Of a stretch of 64,000 bases of DNA, positions 25,801 through 42,290 are shown piece by piece. The stretch is taken from NCBI GenBank assembly GCA_013398015.1, contig VZRR01010329.1, positions 248,001-312,000 on the forward strand, read 5' to 3'. The stretch comes from Oreocharis arfaki. Its lineage: Eukaryota > Chordata > Aves > Passeriformes > Paramythiidae. The translations under genes were made by a program, and so were the position numbers. Positions within the stretch are counted from its first letter, which is position 1. Every line of letters starts with the position of its first letter. The notes under the pieces were generated by a model. The model was given only the letters and a program-made list of their open reading frames with translations. It ran no database searches and was not told where the DNA came from.

Positions 25801-27667
25801 GCAAAGCCTGCTGAGGATCACCTCTCCTTGCAGAGGTTACACAGCCCCAGCAGACTCACCAGCCTCTAACTTAAGGTAGTTAACATCTGGTAAGTCTCCA
25901 AATACTCCCCAAGCTGCTTCTTCCAGCCCACAGCAGCCAAGGTCTGTTTTGCCCAGGCTGCCATCTGTGACTGTTTTAGTGGGAAGCTTGGTAACATGTC
26001 TGACTCAAGACTAGATTTTTGGGGGACCAGACAAGGTAGCATTTCCAATCTGAGTAATATTCATTTTTGCAATGAAAACTAGAATTCTAAAGTTATGGCA
26101 ACCCCACTGTAAGACCTTTTACAACCATTCTCCACACAAGCAGCCAGGATTTGGGGTTGTTACATACCTACAACTCCTCTCATTTAATTCTAAGGGAAGC
26201 TGATGAATTCACTTCTGCTGAATCATCCAAGATGAACAACAAATAGTCAAGGAATAAATAAGGAATTAAGCTATACTCCAGAGACAGAAGTTTGAAAAGG
26301 AGATAGGAAAAGGCCTTAAGGTACACAAACTTCTTCAAAGATACAGCCTGGTTTTTGTGCAAATATTCAAGCCTTGTCAGCAAGTAACAGGAAATCAACT
26401 ACTAATTGCAACAGGGCACGTTTTCTTTCTCTTTGCATTCTTGGCACCAAAAGTAACAGCAAGGGCTATCTGCCGTACTGAGTCACGCCATAACTTTTCA
26501 AGTCTTCATTTTTTCGATGCAAAAGCAACGTAGAACTTGTTCTAACCTTTTACCTCTCCACAGCTAAAGAAGAGGTGTCAAATAGGAAGCAACCAAAACT
26601 ACTGTAAATGGAAAAAGGAAGCAAAGGTATGAAGACCCTCAGTGAGTGGCACTTCTCCTCCATCTATTCCCAAGGAAGAAAATGCAAGCTAAGTGCTCCT
26701 GCCACACACCTCGTTCCCAACTTAGCTCTCCACTTAATAGAGTGACTCCAGAATTAGTCGTATTTTACTGTGTTCAACACTTACTCCTAATACTATGTTT
26801 AGTACAATCAAGTACTAAATTAATGTAATTTGCTCAGAACTTTACATGACCAACTCCATGATCCCCTCTGAGCTTGTGTAAAGCATTCTTCAACACACAT
26901 ACTGAAGTAAAAAAGTAGTGTTTCTGAGCCACTATCAGTCTTTGGATGCTGATACATCTAGTCCCTCCCCACCTCTCCCTATATCACCAAGCATGTACAG
27001 AACCATGTTAAAACATCATCTAAAAAAAAATACTTAACATTTCTGAAAGCAAGATCAATATCTAAAAAACCTGTAGTTTTTGCCCAGTGATGTAGTCAAG
27101 CACTCAGAAGTAAAAATTCCTTCCCATTTCAGTCTGATAAAGCTGAGAAGCTACAGAGCCTGCTTTTAGGTAATAACTGGTCAGAAATGTTGCCATTTAG
27201 AGCAAGTAACCTCAAAATCAACCTATACATCCCCCAACATATTTCCTAAGAATTCAAACCCCTTATCCAGGTGTCATTTCTATACATTTTCTAAGTTACA
27301 CACCACCTGCTAGTTGACTTCTTCCAGTGTCAGGAACACGTAGGTCTCCAACCAGTATCTTGTGTGCAAAACTCTGAGTTCCACTGCTCTACAGTAATTC
27401 TCCATATTTTCCCCAAAACGTGAGATTTGGAATACTTAGGTTTTTCATTACAAATTCTTTTTGCAGACTCTAGACTCTTTTGTCCAGTTGCATTGCAACA
27501 GTGCCAAGAAACACCAAATAAGGCTAGCAGTAAAATACTAGGGACTTAATACTTTGATTCAAAGGTGTCACTCTCCAGACACTGGCAAAGTCCCATGCAC
27601 CAGTTAATCCCCATCTGTGTTTATGGAATTCAAAATTTAAATGAAATTACTCTGTTATAGGAACAGT
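22859..27667. other. Non-coding between the CR1 and the RPS7 3' end
   Basis: No gene, RNA gene or repeat family recognised. A short A/C-rich tract (AAACC units) lies at 22976-23003. The right end is sequence downstream of the RPS7 cleavage site. Confidence 0.5.
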
Positions 27668-27673
27668 TTTATT
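27668..27673 (-). terminator. RPS7: RPS7 polyadenylation signal AATAAA
   Basis: On the minus strand AATAAA lies 18 nt after the RPS7 stop codon. Such a very short 3' UTR is typical of ribosomal-protein mRNAs. The distance supports this as the signal actually used. Confidence 0.9.
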
Positions 27674-27690
27674 CAGCCAGTTTTTGCATG

Positions 27691-34088
<6,398 letters not shown>

Positions 34089-34189
34089 GGCCTTTCTGCA
34101 ACGCAAAAGAACACTTCGGCTGTCACCAGGCACATGTCACCTGTTCTAAACACAGCTAGGACTCTGCAACCCGGCTGCGCAGCCACACG

Positions 34190-35100
34190 CTCCAAAACTA
34201 AGCCAGAGAACGCCCCACGGGCCGGGCCAGCCCCAGCACGTCGCTCCAGAGCGTGCCCACCAGGACACAGGAAAAGCGTCCCGGGGAGCGCGGGGCCTGC
34301 CTACCTCGGGGCCCGCTGCAAGGCCCCGGGAGCCCAGGGAAGCGGGACCACCACTCATAGAGCCCCACGAGTCGCCCGAAGGGCGAGCGGCGCTCCTGGG
34401 CCCTGCTCCCGGCCCCCTTCTCCCGCCTCCCGCGGGGCGCTGCCGAGCGAGGGAGGAGGGAAACCCTGCCGGCTGGCCACCCCCGGCCCCGGGCGCCCCG
34501 GTGGCCATCGGGCCCCGGGCGGGCGGTAATCGGGCGCATCCCCACGCCGCGGTGCCGCGGGGGGCCCCGCTCCGCGCCCGGTCCCGTATCGCGGCGGCCC
34601 CGGCGGGGGAACGGCGGCNGAAGCCAGAGCAGGAAGAAGGGCAGGGCGGGCACTGCGAACACACAGCGGCTCCACCGCAGCGACGCCCGCGCGGCCATTT
34701 AGAGGCCTGGCACGGAGGGCGCGGGCTGCCACATGCGCAGTGCCGGGGAGCGAGGCAGGCGCTGGGAGCTGCCCTCCCGTCCCGCCTCAGCCTTTGCCGA
34801 GGAGGCGCTTCCTGCGGCAAGGAGCGAAGGAGAGGAAAGGAGAGCCTGTACCACGCTGTCGCGCCAAGCCTTCCCCATGGGCCACCCCCGCCGCTCCCTT
34901 CACAGGCGGAATTCTCGGCCTCTGGTGTCAATATGCCGCTCCCATGAAGAGCCAGCAGGATCTCGGCCTTGGCACCGCGGTGCGCTCCGTTTGCGCCGCC
35001 CGCGGAGGACGCGCGGCTCTGCCTGCCCCGCGGAGCTCCCTCCCTCCCGCCAGGGCTGTGCAGGACGGCAGCACCCACCGCTCGAACAGCAGTGGGAGAG
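34190..35100 (-). promoter_or_regulatory. RPS7: CpG-rich promoter island of RPS7
   Basis: About 900 bp of very GC- and CpG-rich sequence directly upstream of the RPS7 start exon. Ribosomal-protein genes usually start in such islands at a pyrimidine run. The best minus-strand donor here is CCCGAG|GTAGGC (exon end 34305), which would make the first intron about 209 bp. A CTTCCC run starting at 34343 could be the TOP start, giving a 39-nt non-coding exon 1. That exon is inference. Long open frames on both strands (up to 310 codons) come from the base composition. One undetermined base lies at 34619. Confidence 0.6.
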
Positions 35101-36350
35101 TGGGTGGTGTTTTTCCTCCCCTATCCGTTTCATCACTCCGCGTTAATTTAGTGGTCTGGGAGTTCACCCCGATGTTCAGCCCTTTCAAGGCAGAAGAGAC
35201 GTGCTGGAGCAGTGCTGGCACAGTCACCCCTGGCCTGCAGCAGGGCGTTGTGCTGGAGAGACATGGCCAAAACCGTGCCAGGGAGCGTGCTGGCAACCCG
35301 GGAGTGTGGGCAATCGCCTGCCAGCACGGGGCAGCCTGGCTTTGGTTATTGTTTGCCTCTATAAACACGACCTCTCAGTTGCTTCCGCTAAGATAATGTC
35401 ACAGTGATCACAGTTACCAGAGTGTTACTAGACTAGAAATAATGCGTGAGTCTTCAGCTGCGTTCAGGTACTAATTCAAGACAAGTGCTGGGCTCAACAT
35501 ACTCTGTCATCAGTAGAACCACATTTTATTATATACAAAGAAGACTCTAATAACACTTCGTTTGCACACTGATAAACAGAACAAGCTGTACTCTTCATTT
35601 TGAAAGAAGTGACTTACATGCTGATTCAGGTAAAAGTGCCTGGATGTATATCTATCTGAAGTGGAGCTAAAACCTTGCCTCAACAAAAAATACCCATCTT
35701 GACACTTCCTGTTTGCTGATTTAGGCTTCCTGCTCAAGGAAAAGTCCCACTTGGAGGCAGGTGTGCAGCTCTTGGCACATGCTGTCCAGGGATGGTAGGC
35801 CCAGGAATGGGGTTCAGAGCACTGGTTCTGTGCTCAGATTTCCTGGATTACCCTAAGAGCAGCCAGCATAAGCTTGTACAAACATATTTGCTATTATGAT
35901 GTAATGCTGTGTGTAGTCTGTTTCTTAAAAAATGCAGTAGTGGAGTAATAAGCTCTTGTAATCAAAAAGCTGAAAACAACACCAACACCCCAACCTAAAC
36001 AACCTTAGCATCTGCAACAGGCAGGTCATAATGTTTTCTAACATTTGTGGACTTTTGACTAAATTTATGATAGCCAGAAAAGCAGATTGTTCAGTGCCCA
36101 TTTTTCTCCCAAGTCACTCTTTGTTCCTAGCATTAATTCAATGAATGGGAAAAACTGCTCAGCTCATACTGATGGCCAGGATTAGTATGTATAGAGATTT
36201 GGATTGGCTTAGTGTTACCATCCGGTTTAAACCCAGAAGAGCAAAGAAAATTAAGTCTCTGTGTATAAACCGGAAAGGACTTAGAAGGTTCAAAATATAC
36301 TCAAAAAACATGATTAAAATCAAACTACATTAGATGTGGGTGCCAAAAAC
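35101..36350. other. Intergenic, no feature recognised
   Basis: Sequence upstream of the RPS7 island, falling back to AT-rich composition. No exon or repeat recognised. Confidence 0.5.
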
Positions 36351-37175
36351 TTGATATGTTTTATTTAATAGTAAAAGAGGCAAAGAGAAAGAAAGAGAAA
36401 AGAAAGAAAAAGAAAGAAAGAAAGAAAAAAAGAAAGAAAGAGAAACAAAGAGAAACAAAGAAGTAAAGAAGTGTGCATGGTGGGTGGGGGGACAGAGAGA
36501 GAATGACAGGGGTTCGGTGGAAGCATATCACCCATCCGAGGGTCCCAGTGATGTCTCGTTGCTCCCCTCCATCTGGTGGTGAGGGTCCCCCACTGCCGTG
36601 GGCACACCACCACACGCCGAAGAGTATAGAATCCCATGGGTTAATATATGTTTTAGGCAGGTGGGAACGCCAGTGTGCCTCCCTTGCAGGCGGCCAGTGT
36701 GACACTCTCCCTTGCAACACTGAGGGTCTGTTGCATCATCTCTGGTGCAGGGTCTGGGGACCCCTCTGGGGGGGCCTTTGATGGGCCATGACACCTCTAC
36801 TGTCCTTCACATGGATGCGGCTTTTCCCCGGGTGAAGGGCCCCTCAGCTGGGCTCCTCTGCACAGTGGAGGATGGGTGGTCACTGTGCCTCTGACCAGAG
36901 GTTTTTCCAACAAATGCCCAAAGCCTCTCTCCCCTCACCCTTTGGTTCGAGGGTCCGTTTGAGCCTGGCAGCTGATAGCCCTGGGGCAGTGGCCTCCACT
37001 CCTGAGGTGTTAAGCTTATGCTCTGTGAATGTCCCCAGCCCTGAGTTGGGGGGACATCCTTTATCTAATCTTCATACACGAGCAGTGTAGGGCCTCTCAG
37101 AGCCCCATTCAGGGTGTGGTGGTCTTCTCTGCAGCTTTTGTAATAGTTTTAAAAGTCCTTCATGAAAATATTTGA
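36351..37175 (-). repeat. Candidate ERV/LTR-derived segment with polypurine tract
   Basis: The left end is a 100-bp purine tract (36370-36470, AAAG-type units). Read on the minus strand it is a CTTT-rich run leading to TACTATTAAATAAAACATATC, which contains AATAAA, like the 3' part of some avian LTRs. To the right the sequence is GC-rich, unlike its AT-rich surroundings, with no coding signal. I could not find TG...CA ends with a target duplication, so class and borders are open. Confidence 0.35.
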
Positions 37176-37180
37176 GTCAT

Positions 37181-37651
37181 TGTCTTGGTTTGAAAGACAG
37201 GCGTCTGTTTAAGTGAGGCAGAAACCCCCTTTGAAGTGGGAAATNCGCTGGTGGCTCCCGGTGAGCAGGGTGGGTGCAACAGCTCCGGTGAAAACAGCGG
37301 TCCCGTGGAAAAAGGGCCTGGTCCTCGCCTGAAGGTCCAGTGATGCAGCCTCTCCTCCTCTGGAAGTCCAGCGGAGAAAAGCTCCCTTGTGCCTGAAAAA
37401 CCTCTGATTATATCCAAGTGGGAAATGTTCAGTGCCCCCTCCCAGGCGGAGCATCTCACAATGGGGTGGTGAGGCACTGATGGGGCCATTAACAGGAGAT
37501 AGTTTGGAGTCCGTTATCTATGAGTCCTTTGGCAAGGCACAAATGCTCCCATTAACAGAAGATGGTCCGGAGGGAGGAGGCAAAGAAACACTGCCCCACC
37601 TGGTTTCACAGCTCATGAAGATGGTAATAGAATATACTGCAACCCAGGACA
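37181..37651. mobile_element. Solo LTR (ERVL-like), 471 bp
   Basis: The block starts TGTCTTGGTTTGAAAGACAG and ends GCAACCCAGGACA. The 5-bp sequence GTCAT stands on both sides (37176-37180 and 37652-37656). TG...CA ends plus a 5-bp duplication fit an ERVL-type (class III) solo LTR. No internal retroviral region is present. The orientation is not certain, as no clear polyadenylation signal was found. One undetermined base lies at 37245. Confidence 0.85.
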
Positions 37652-37656
37652 GTCAT

Positions 37657-38978
37657 AAACTATAATGTTTCAGTCTCTGACAACAGTGATCAGGACCCAA
37701 CTGAAGAGTAACAAAAAGAAAGATAACAAGGAATCATCTCATCAGTCCAGTAGTCTGCACTCAGTTTATACTGTGAAGTCATTCATTAGAGGGAGAAAGA
37801 ATAGGTGATGTGTGAATGGATCAAAACATGGCTGTTCAGAATTCAGTAACATGAATGTTAATGAATAAAGACGCAATGTGACTATCTGCAGCTTCCCATC
37901 TCCATGCTGTGAGTGCTACTGAACAGAGCAGGGTGCTACATAACAGCAACGAGAAAAAAAGGTGTGGAGATATGTTTCCTTTTGGACACTGAATTTATGT
38001 TAGGGGAAGGATGCAGAGTGCCAAGATCAATGTGCCTGGTACCCAGTAATGCCTGGTACTCAAAGTATTTGACAGGTTTTTAAGAATCACTTGTGGACCT
38101 GTATCTCTAAAAGAAGTTATGTCACTACAAAATAATATAATCAATAAGGTTCTTGCTCTTAAGGTTTGTGCAGTCTCAGAATGGGCAGGGTGAAGAAGTG
38201 GAAAAAATAAATTAGTCAGATGTGTAACAGAAGTATCCCAACAGCAATAGTATGCTATAAATATGACATCATGATGTTACAAATATAATAAGTAATATAG
38301 TAAGTGGAAGAAACAGAGCAAGGTGCAAGTCTTGTCAGGGTCTTAGCTAACTCTAGAATTGGAAGCAAAACTGAGCCTATTACTATTTCACTTCTCTGAA
38401 CAAGGCTTATACAACCACCTCAGGGGTAGGCTGTTCTAAGTGTAAACTGAAGGTTGCGATGACGCTGATGGACTACTGCTTTGCAGCTTCACTGACACAC
38501 AGTTTTACACTGAAGTACAGGCAGGTATTTTGTTCTGCAAGATCTCAGTTCTGAGAAGGATGATAAAAACACCTCCTTTTCCTGTCATATTTTCAGTTGA
38601 GTTGATGAGATGGCAATATAACGTACATTTGCAGGGTATGCTAGATAAAGTGCCTACCTAGTAACCTACCCACCTAAAAGTTCAGTTTTCAATAGGAAAC
38701 ACTTGATTCAGGTCACATCAGATTTTGCTTTAAAACCTTATGTGGAGAACCACATAATGGTTAATATGTTTCAAGCTAAAATATTTATCAAAGAATATTA
38801 AAATACTTGGCTAATGTGTATATTACAGTCATTAATGTGGGAAAAGTAATCAGCTAACATTTACAGAGAGTTAAAGTAAAAACGTCTTAAAGACGTGCCC
38901 TTAATTAAGTTGTGAATGTAGTTTTGAACACATATATGTAAGTCCTCCTCTTTTCCTACAGAGTGGCTGTTATAAATA
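37657..38978. other. Intergenic between two solo LTRs
   Basis: AT-rich sequence with no exon, RNA gene or repeat recognised. It contains no gag, pol or env-like frame, so the two flanking LTRs are not the ends of one provirus; their sequences and target duplications differ. Confidence 0.6.
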
Positions 38979-38984
38979 CATAGC

Positions 38985-39331
38985 TGTTGCCCTGGTTTTT
39001 CACTGCATGCCTTGTTCGTGTTAGCAGTGAAGGACTTTCTCATAAGTTGTAAGATAAACAATGCCCATGATTTTGTAACGAATCTTTTCTAGGCTGTACT
39101 TTTAGAATTGTTTTGCATTCCTTCTCCGGAGGCGGAGGAAAGTGATAGACTGAATTTATATCCTATCAATTTGGAGAGGCTTAACCTCTTCATCCAATTG
39201 TTGATTGTCTGTACATATGTCTATAAGTGTAAGAATAAAACGAGGGCCGGGCCTTTTGCGCGTTGGCCCGAGACCTTAGCGTGTGTGTGAAACCTGCGTC
39301 CATGCCTGATTGTTAGTGTCGATCTGCGACA
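38985..39331 (+). mobile_element. Solo LTR (ERVK-like), 347 bp
   Basis: Starts TGTTGCCCTGG and ends GATCTGCGACA, with the 6-bp sequence CATAGC on both sides (38979-38984 and 39332-39337). A TATA-like AATTTATATCC lies near 39153 and AATAAA at 39234-39239, followed by a GC-rich R/U5-like tail, so it lies in plus orientation. The 6-bp duplication fits class II (betaretrovirus or alpharetrovirus-like) ERVs. No internal region. Confidence 0.85.
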
Positions 39332-39333
39332 CA

Positions 39334-39375
39334 TAGCTGCCACAAAATGCTAATAGCTGCCACAAAAATGGCTAA
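39334..39375. repeat. Imperfect 20-22 bp tandem duplication beside the LTR
   Basis: TAGCTGCCACAAAATGCTAA is followed at once by the same unit with two extra bases. The first unit overlaps the right-hand target duplication of the neighbouring LTR, so the LTR landed at the edge of this tandem. Confidence 0.9.
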
Positions 39376-40647
39376 TAAATGAATAAATAAGTTTTGGTTC
39401 TAATGTGAGGGAGAAATACAGGACCCCTTATAAACTGTAAAACATGACTGCTGTGCATGGCTCAATGACCACTCATTCAACATGGTGGCACCATGTTTCT
39501 ACAAAACAGGGACTTGCTTTTCTCTTTTTCCCCTTAGTCTCCCATCCGAAGCACCTCATCTGTGGTAGCACAAGTGCTTGTGCATGTTTTGATTTGGCAA
39601 AAATTGGCTGGATTTGTTTATTTGATCAGTGGCTGTACAGAGTTACCAACTCACATATATATTTACATTAATCTGTATTCAAGTGAGAGTTTTTGTGACT
39701 GAATGCTTCAGCTTTGCATGGGGGGGACTAAATAAGTCTTCAAACTAATTTCAAAAAAACTGATTTACAGAGCCTTTCTGCCTCAGGCTGATTAGAAACC
39801 CCCCAACTCCACTAACGCTGCAGCAGCCAAAGAGCAAGTATCATGGAGCAAACACAGGTATCACTTAGCCTAGCACGTGACAGGGATACCACAGTAAAAA
39901 TGCCAGCTGTCATAGGAGAAAGGGATCCGTGTCTCCTGCCACTGCAGCACAACAGTATGGAAAAATCAGCAATGGAGATGCAGTGGTAAAGGTAGGGCTG
40001 GCATCATATACAGCCTCAGTTCTACCAACTGAGAGAAAAAGCAAAGGGTGTGCAGAGTACTCAGGGGACTTCAAAAATCTTTCTTTGTCTGGTTTGAACC
40101 TGAACTCTGCATGTTGGTCATGACAGCAGAAGAGTTACGGGTCAGTCCTTGCATGTAAATTTGATGTGTGAGTCTGTTGAACCAGAGAATTAATGAGGGT
40201 AACAGAAGGTCTTTTCTTTACCTATAACTTACTGCTTGCTGTTCCTTTAGTATGTATTGACCAAAGGAGACTACAAGTAATAAAAATGTGTAAACCTGTA
40301 AGGAATAAGAAATCCTTCCATTATAGGAAATTATAATTAACAGAAAAGCTAATCAAGAGCAATAAAATAAAAATATCACAGGCAGGAAGTAGTGAAAAGT
40401 CTCAGTGGAAACCTTTACAGAGACAATCAGTGTAGATAAATAATCTTGATCTGAGAAAAGCACACATAAGCATTGTGTAAGCATTTCTAAGAGTATATGA
40501 AGTCTCACAAATATGTTAGTAGAAGCAAGAAAAATGCAGTAATTATATTCTCATACAACCCTGACCAAGTTGTTTCTCTGTTTCACCAAGGCCTGTCAAA
40601 TACATACTTGGGATTTGGGGCTTTTTTAAAGAGAAGTGTTATCCAAC
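39376..40647. other. Intergenic, no feature recognised
   Basis: No exon, RNA gene or repeat recognised. Confidence 0.5.
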
Positions 40648-40700
40648 TGTCTTGGTTTGAAAGACAGGACACCAACTGATATGCATAATGATGTTGAGCC
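40648..40700. repeat. LTR-like start sharing 21 bp with the ERVL-like LTR
   Basis: TGTCTTGGTTTGAAAGACAG plus one further G is identical to the first 21 bp of the LTR at 37181, after which the two diverge. No matching ...CA end followed by the expected 5-bp CCAAC duplication was found downstream. It may be a related LTR subfamily whose right end is lost, possibly near the CR1 at 41098. Confidence 0.45.
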
Positions 40701-41097
40701 CATTTGCTGGTTTTGCAACAGAAAGCAAAATTAACATCAGTATTTTGCATTCTTGGCATTTTACTGGGCCACCCTTGTAAATCTGAACACAACACTGCAG
40801 CTCTGGCACCATGTGGTCAGCTTTGTCACAGGGATCTGTATTAGAGCTACGAGGAAAGTCCAACAGCTGAAAACACAGCAGCTTGGATACCTTGGGCTGT
40901 TTCTGGAGGTGGCCACACCAGTGCCCCCATCTTTGCTACTCTGATCTTGTCAGAAGCTGAGGTACTGAATTTGGCACATAGCCAGAGCTCCCAGCTTTGG
41001 TCTCCCAGTATATGACGGTCTGGATTCCAGGATACATGGCAGAAGCTTGCAGCTGGCAGTGGTTTGAACTTCAACCTGCTTGGGCAATGTATGTCAT

Positions 41098-41402
41098 TAA
41101 TGCACATAAATATCTCCAAAGCGGGTACTAAGAGGATGGCGTCAGACTCTTTTTGGTGGTGCTCAGTGACAGGACAGGGACTAGTGGCCATAAACTAAAA
41201 CACGAGAAGTTCCACCTCAACGTGAGGAAGAACTTTTTTACACTGAGGGTGGCAGCTGCCCAGGGAGGTCGTGGAGTCTCCCTATCTACAGACACTCCAA
41301 ACCCACCAGGACATGCTCCTGTGTCCTGTGCCAGCTGACCCTGCCTTGGCAGATGATCTTCACAGGTCCCTCCCAACCCTCACGATCCTGCGATTCTGTG
41401 AA
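41098..41402 (+). mobile_element. CR1 LINE, 3' fragment
   Basis: Sense CR1: TGCACATAAATATCTCCAAAG at the left, GGTGCTCAGTGACAGGACAG, AACGTGAGGAAGAACTTTTT, then CAGGTCCCTCCCAACC and the terminal TGCGATTCTGTGAA. About 305 bp, ending some 480 bp before the RNASEH1 start codon. Confidence 0.9.
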
Positions 41403-41739
41403 GTGTTTCTCCTCACTCCAGAGGCCACCTTGGCACAGGGCTCAGCTGGAATATACACGCATGGAGCCTTTGATTTGCACAGCAGGATGAGAACCAGCTT
41501 AACGACCTTGTTCACCTCCAGCCTTTTGGACGTGCTAAACGTGTCAACGCACCTGAGAAGTCTCATTTGCCTTTTAACAACTGGGGCTTCCAGAACGAGG
41601 TAGTTTATGCAAAACCGCTGCGACCTCACACACCTCGTGCCCCACCCTCAAAACAACAGCTGATTTACGTTTTTAAAATACCATTATTGGCGGGGGAGGG
41701 AACAAAAGCAACCACACAATAAAAGCCAACCCATAAGAA

Positions 41740-42290
41740 CCCCCACGCTGTAGGATTTTCTGGTGCTTTGGCCTCCCTGGCGGCCCGTAGGTGGCTCCGG
41801 CGCTCCCGTGAGCGCGGCGGCCGCGCAGGCGCAGCGGTGCCGGGGTGGGCGGGGGCGCGGGCGCGGATGGCGGCGGGGCCGCGCGATGCTGCGCTGGTTC
41901 GTGGACGTGCTCAGCCACTCCTGTTTTGTCCCCAGGGGCGGCTCCATGTTCTACGCGGTGCGCAAAGGCCGGCGGACCGGCGTCTACCGCACCTGGTGAG
42001 CAAGGGCCGTGGTGGAGCGCGGAACCCCTCCGGCCCGGTCTCACCGCGGCCCGCTCTGTTGCAGGGCGGAGTGCCAGGAGCAGGTGAACAAGTTCCCGTT
42101 CGCTAGCTTCAAGAAGTTCTCCAGCGAGAAGGACGCCTGGACCTTCGTGCGCGCCGGTCTCCCGGGGCCGCAGCAGCCCGAGCCGGCAGGTAGCGCGTCC
42201 CGCCGCCCGCGGGGGAGAAAGGGAAGGAGGGCGGGCGTCTGCCGGAACGCGGGCACTAGCCCGTGTTCATTACTCGTCACTGGTGCAGGG
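41740..42290 (+). promoter_or_regulatory. RNASEH1: CpG-rich promoter region of RNASEH1
   Basis: Strongly GC- and CpG-rich stretch covering the 5' UTR, exon 1, the 69-bp first intron and exon 2. This is the usual TATA-less housekeeping promoter type. The transcription start was not resolved; it should lie between about 41750 and 41865. Confidence 0.7.
41867..42106 (+). promoter_or_regulatory. RNASEH1: Upstream ORF overlapping both RNASEH1 starts
   Basis: An ATG at 41867, 19 nt before the main start, opens a different frame (MAAGPRDAALV...). It passes both in-frame RNASEH1 starts (41886 and 41946) and stops at TAG 42104-42106 in exon 2. Intron 1 is 69 nt, so the frame is kept whether or not it is spliced; the spliced ORF is 56 codons. 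The uATG has G at +4 but C at -3, so some ribosomes should scan past. Human RNASEH1 is known to carry an upstream ORF that limits the mitochondrial form. Confidence 0.65.

Noticed and set aside
34146..35078. 310-codon minus-strand frame and several others in the RPS7 island
   Set aside because: CpG-island composition depletes stop codons on both strands; frames overlap each other and the promoter, and include an undetermined base.
37181..39331. A single provirus bounded by the LTRs at 37181 and 38985
   Set aside because: The two LTRs differ in sequence, length and target duplication, and the 1.3 kb between them has no retroviral frames.
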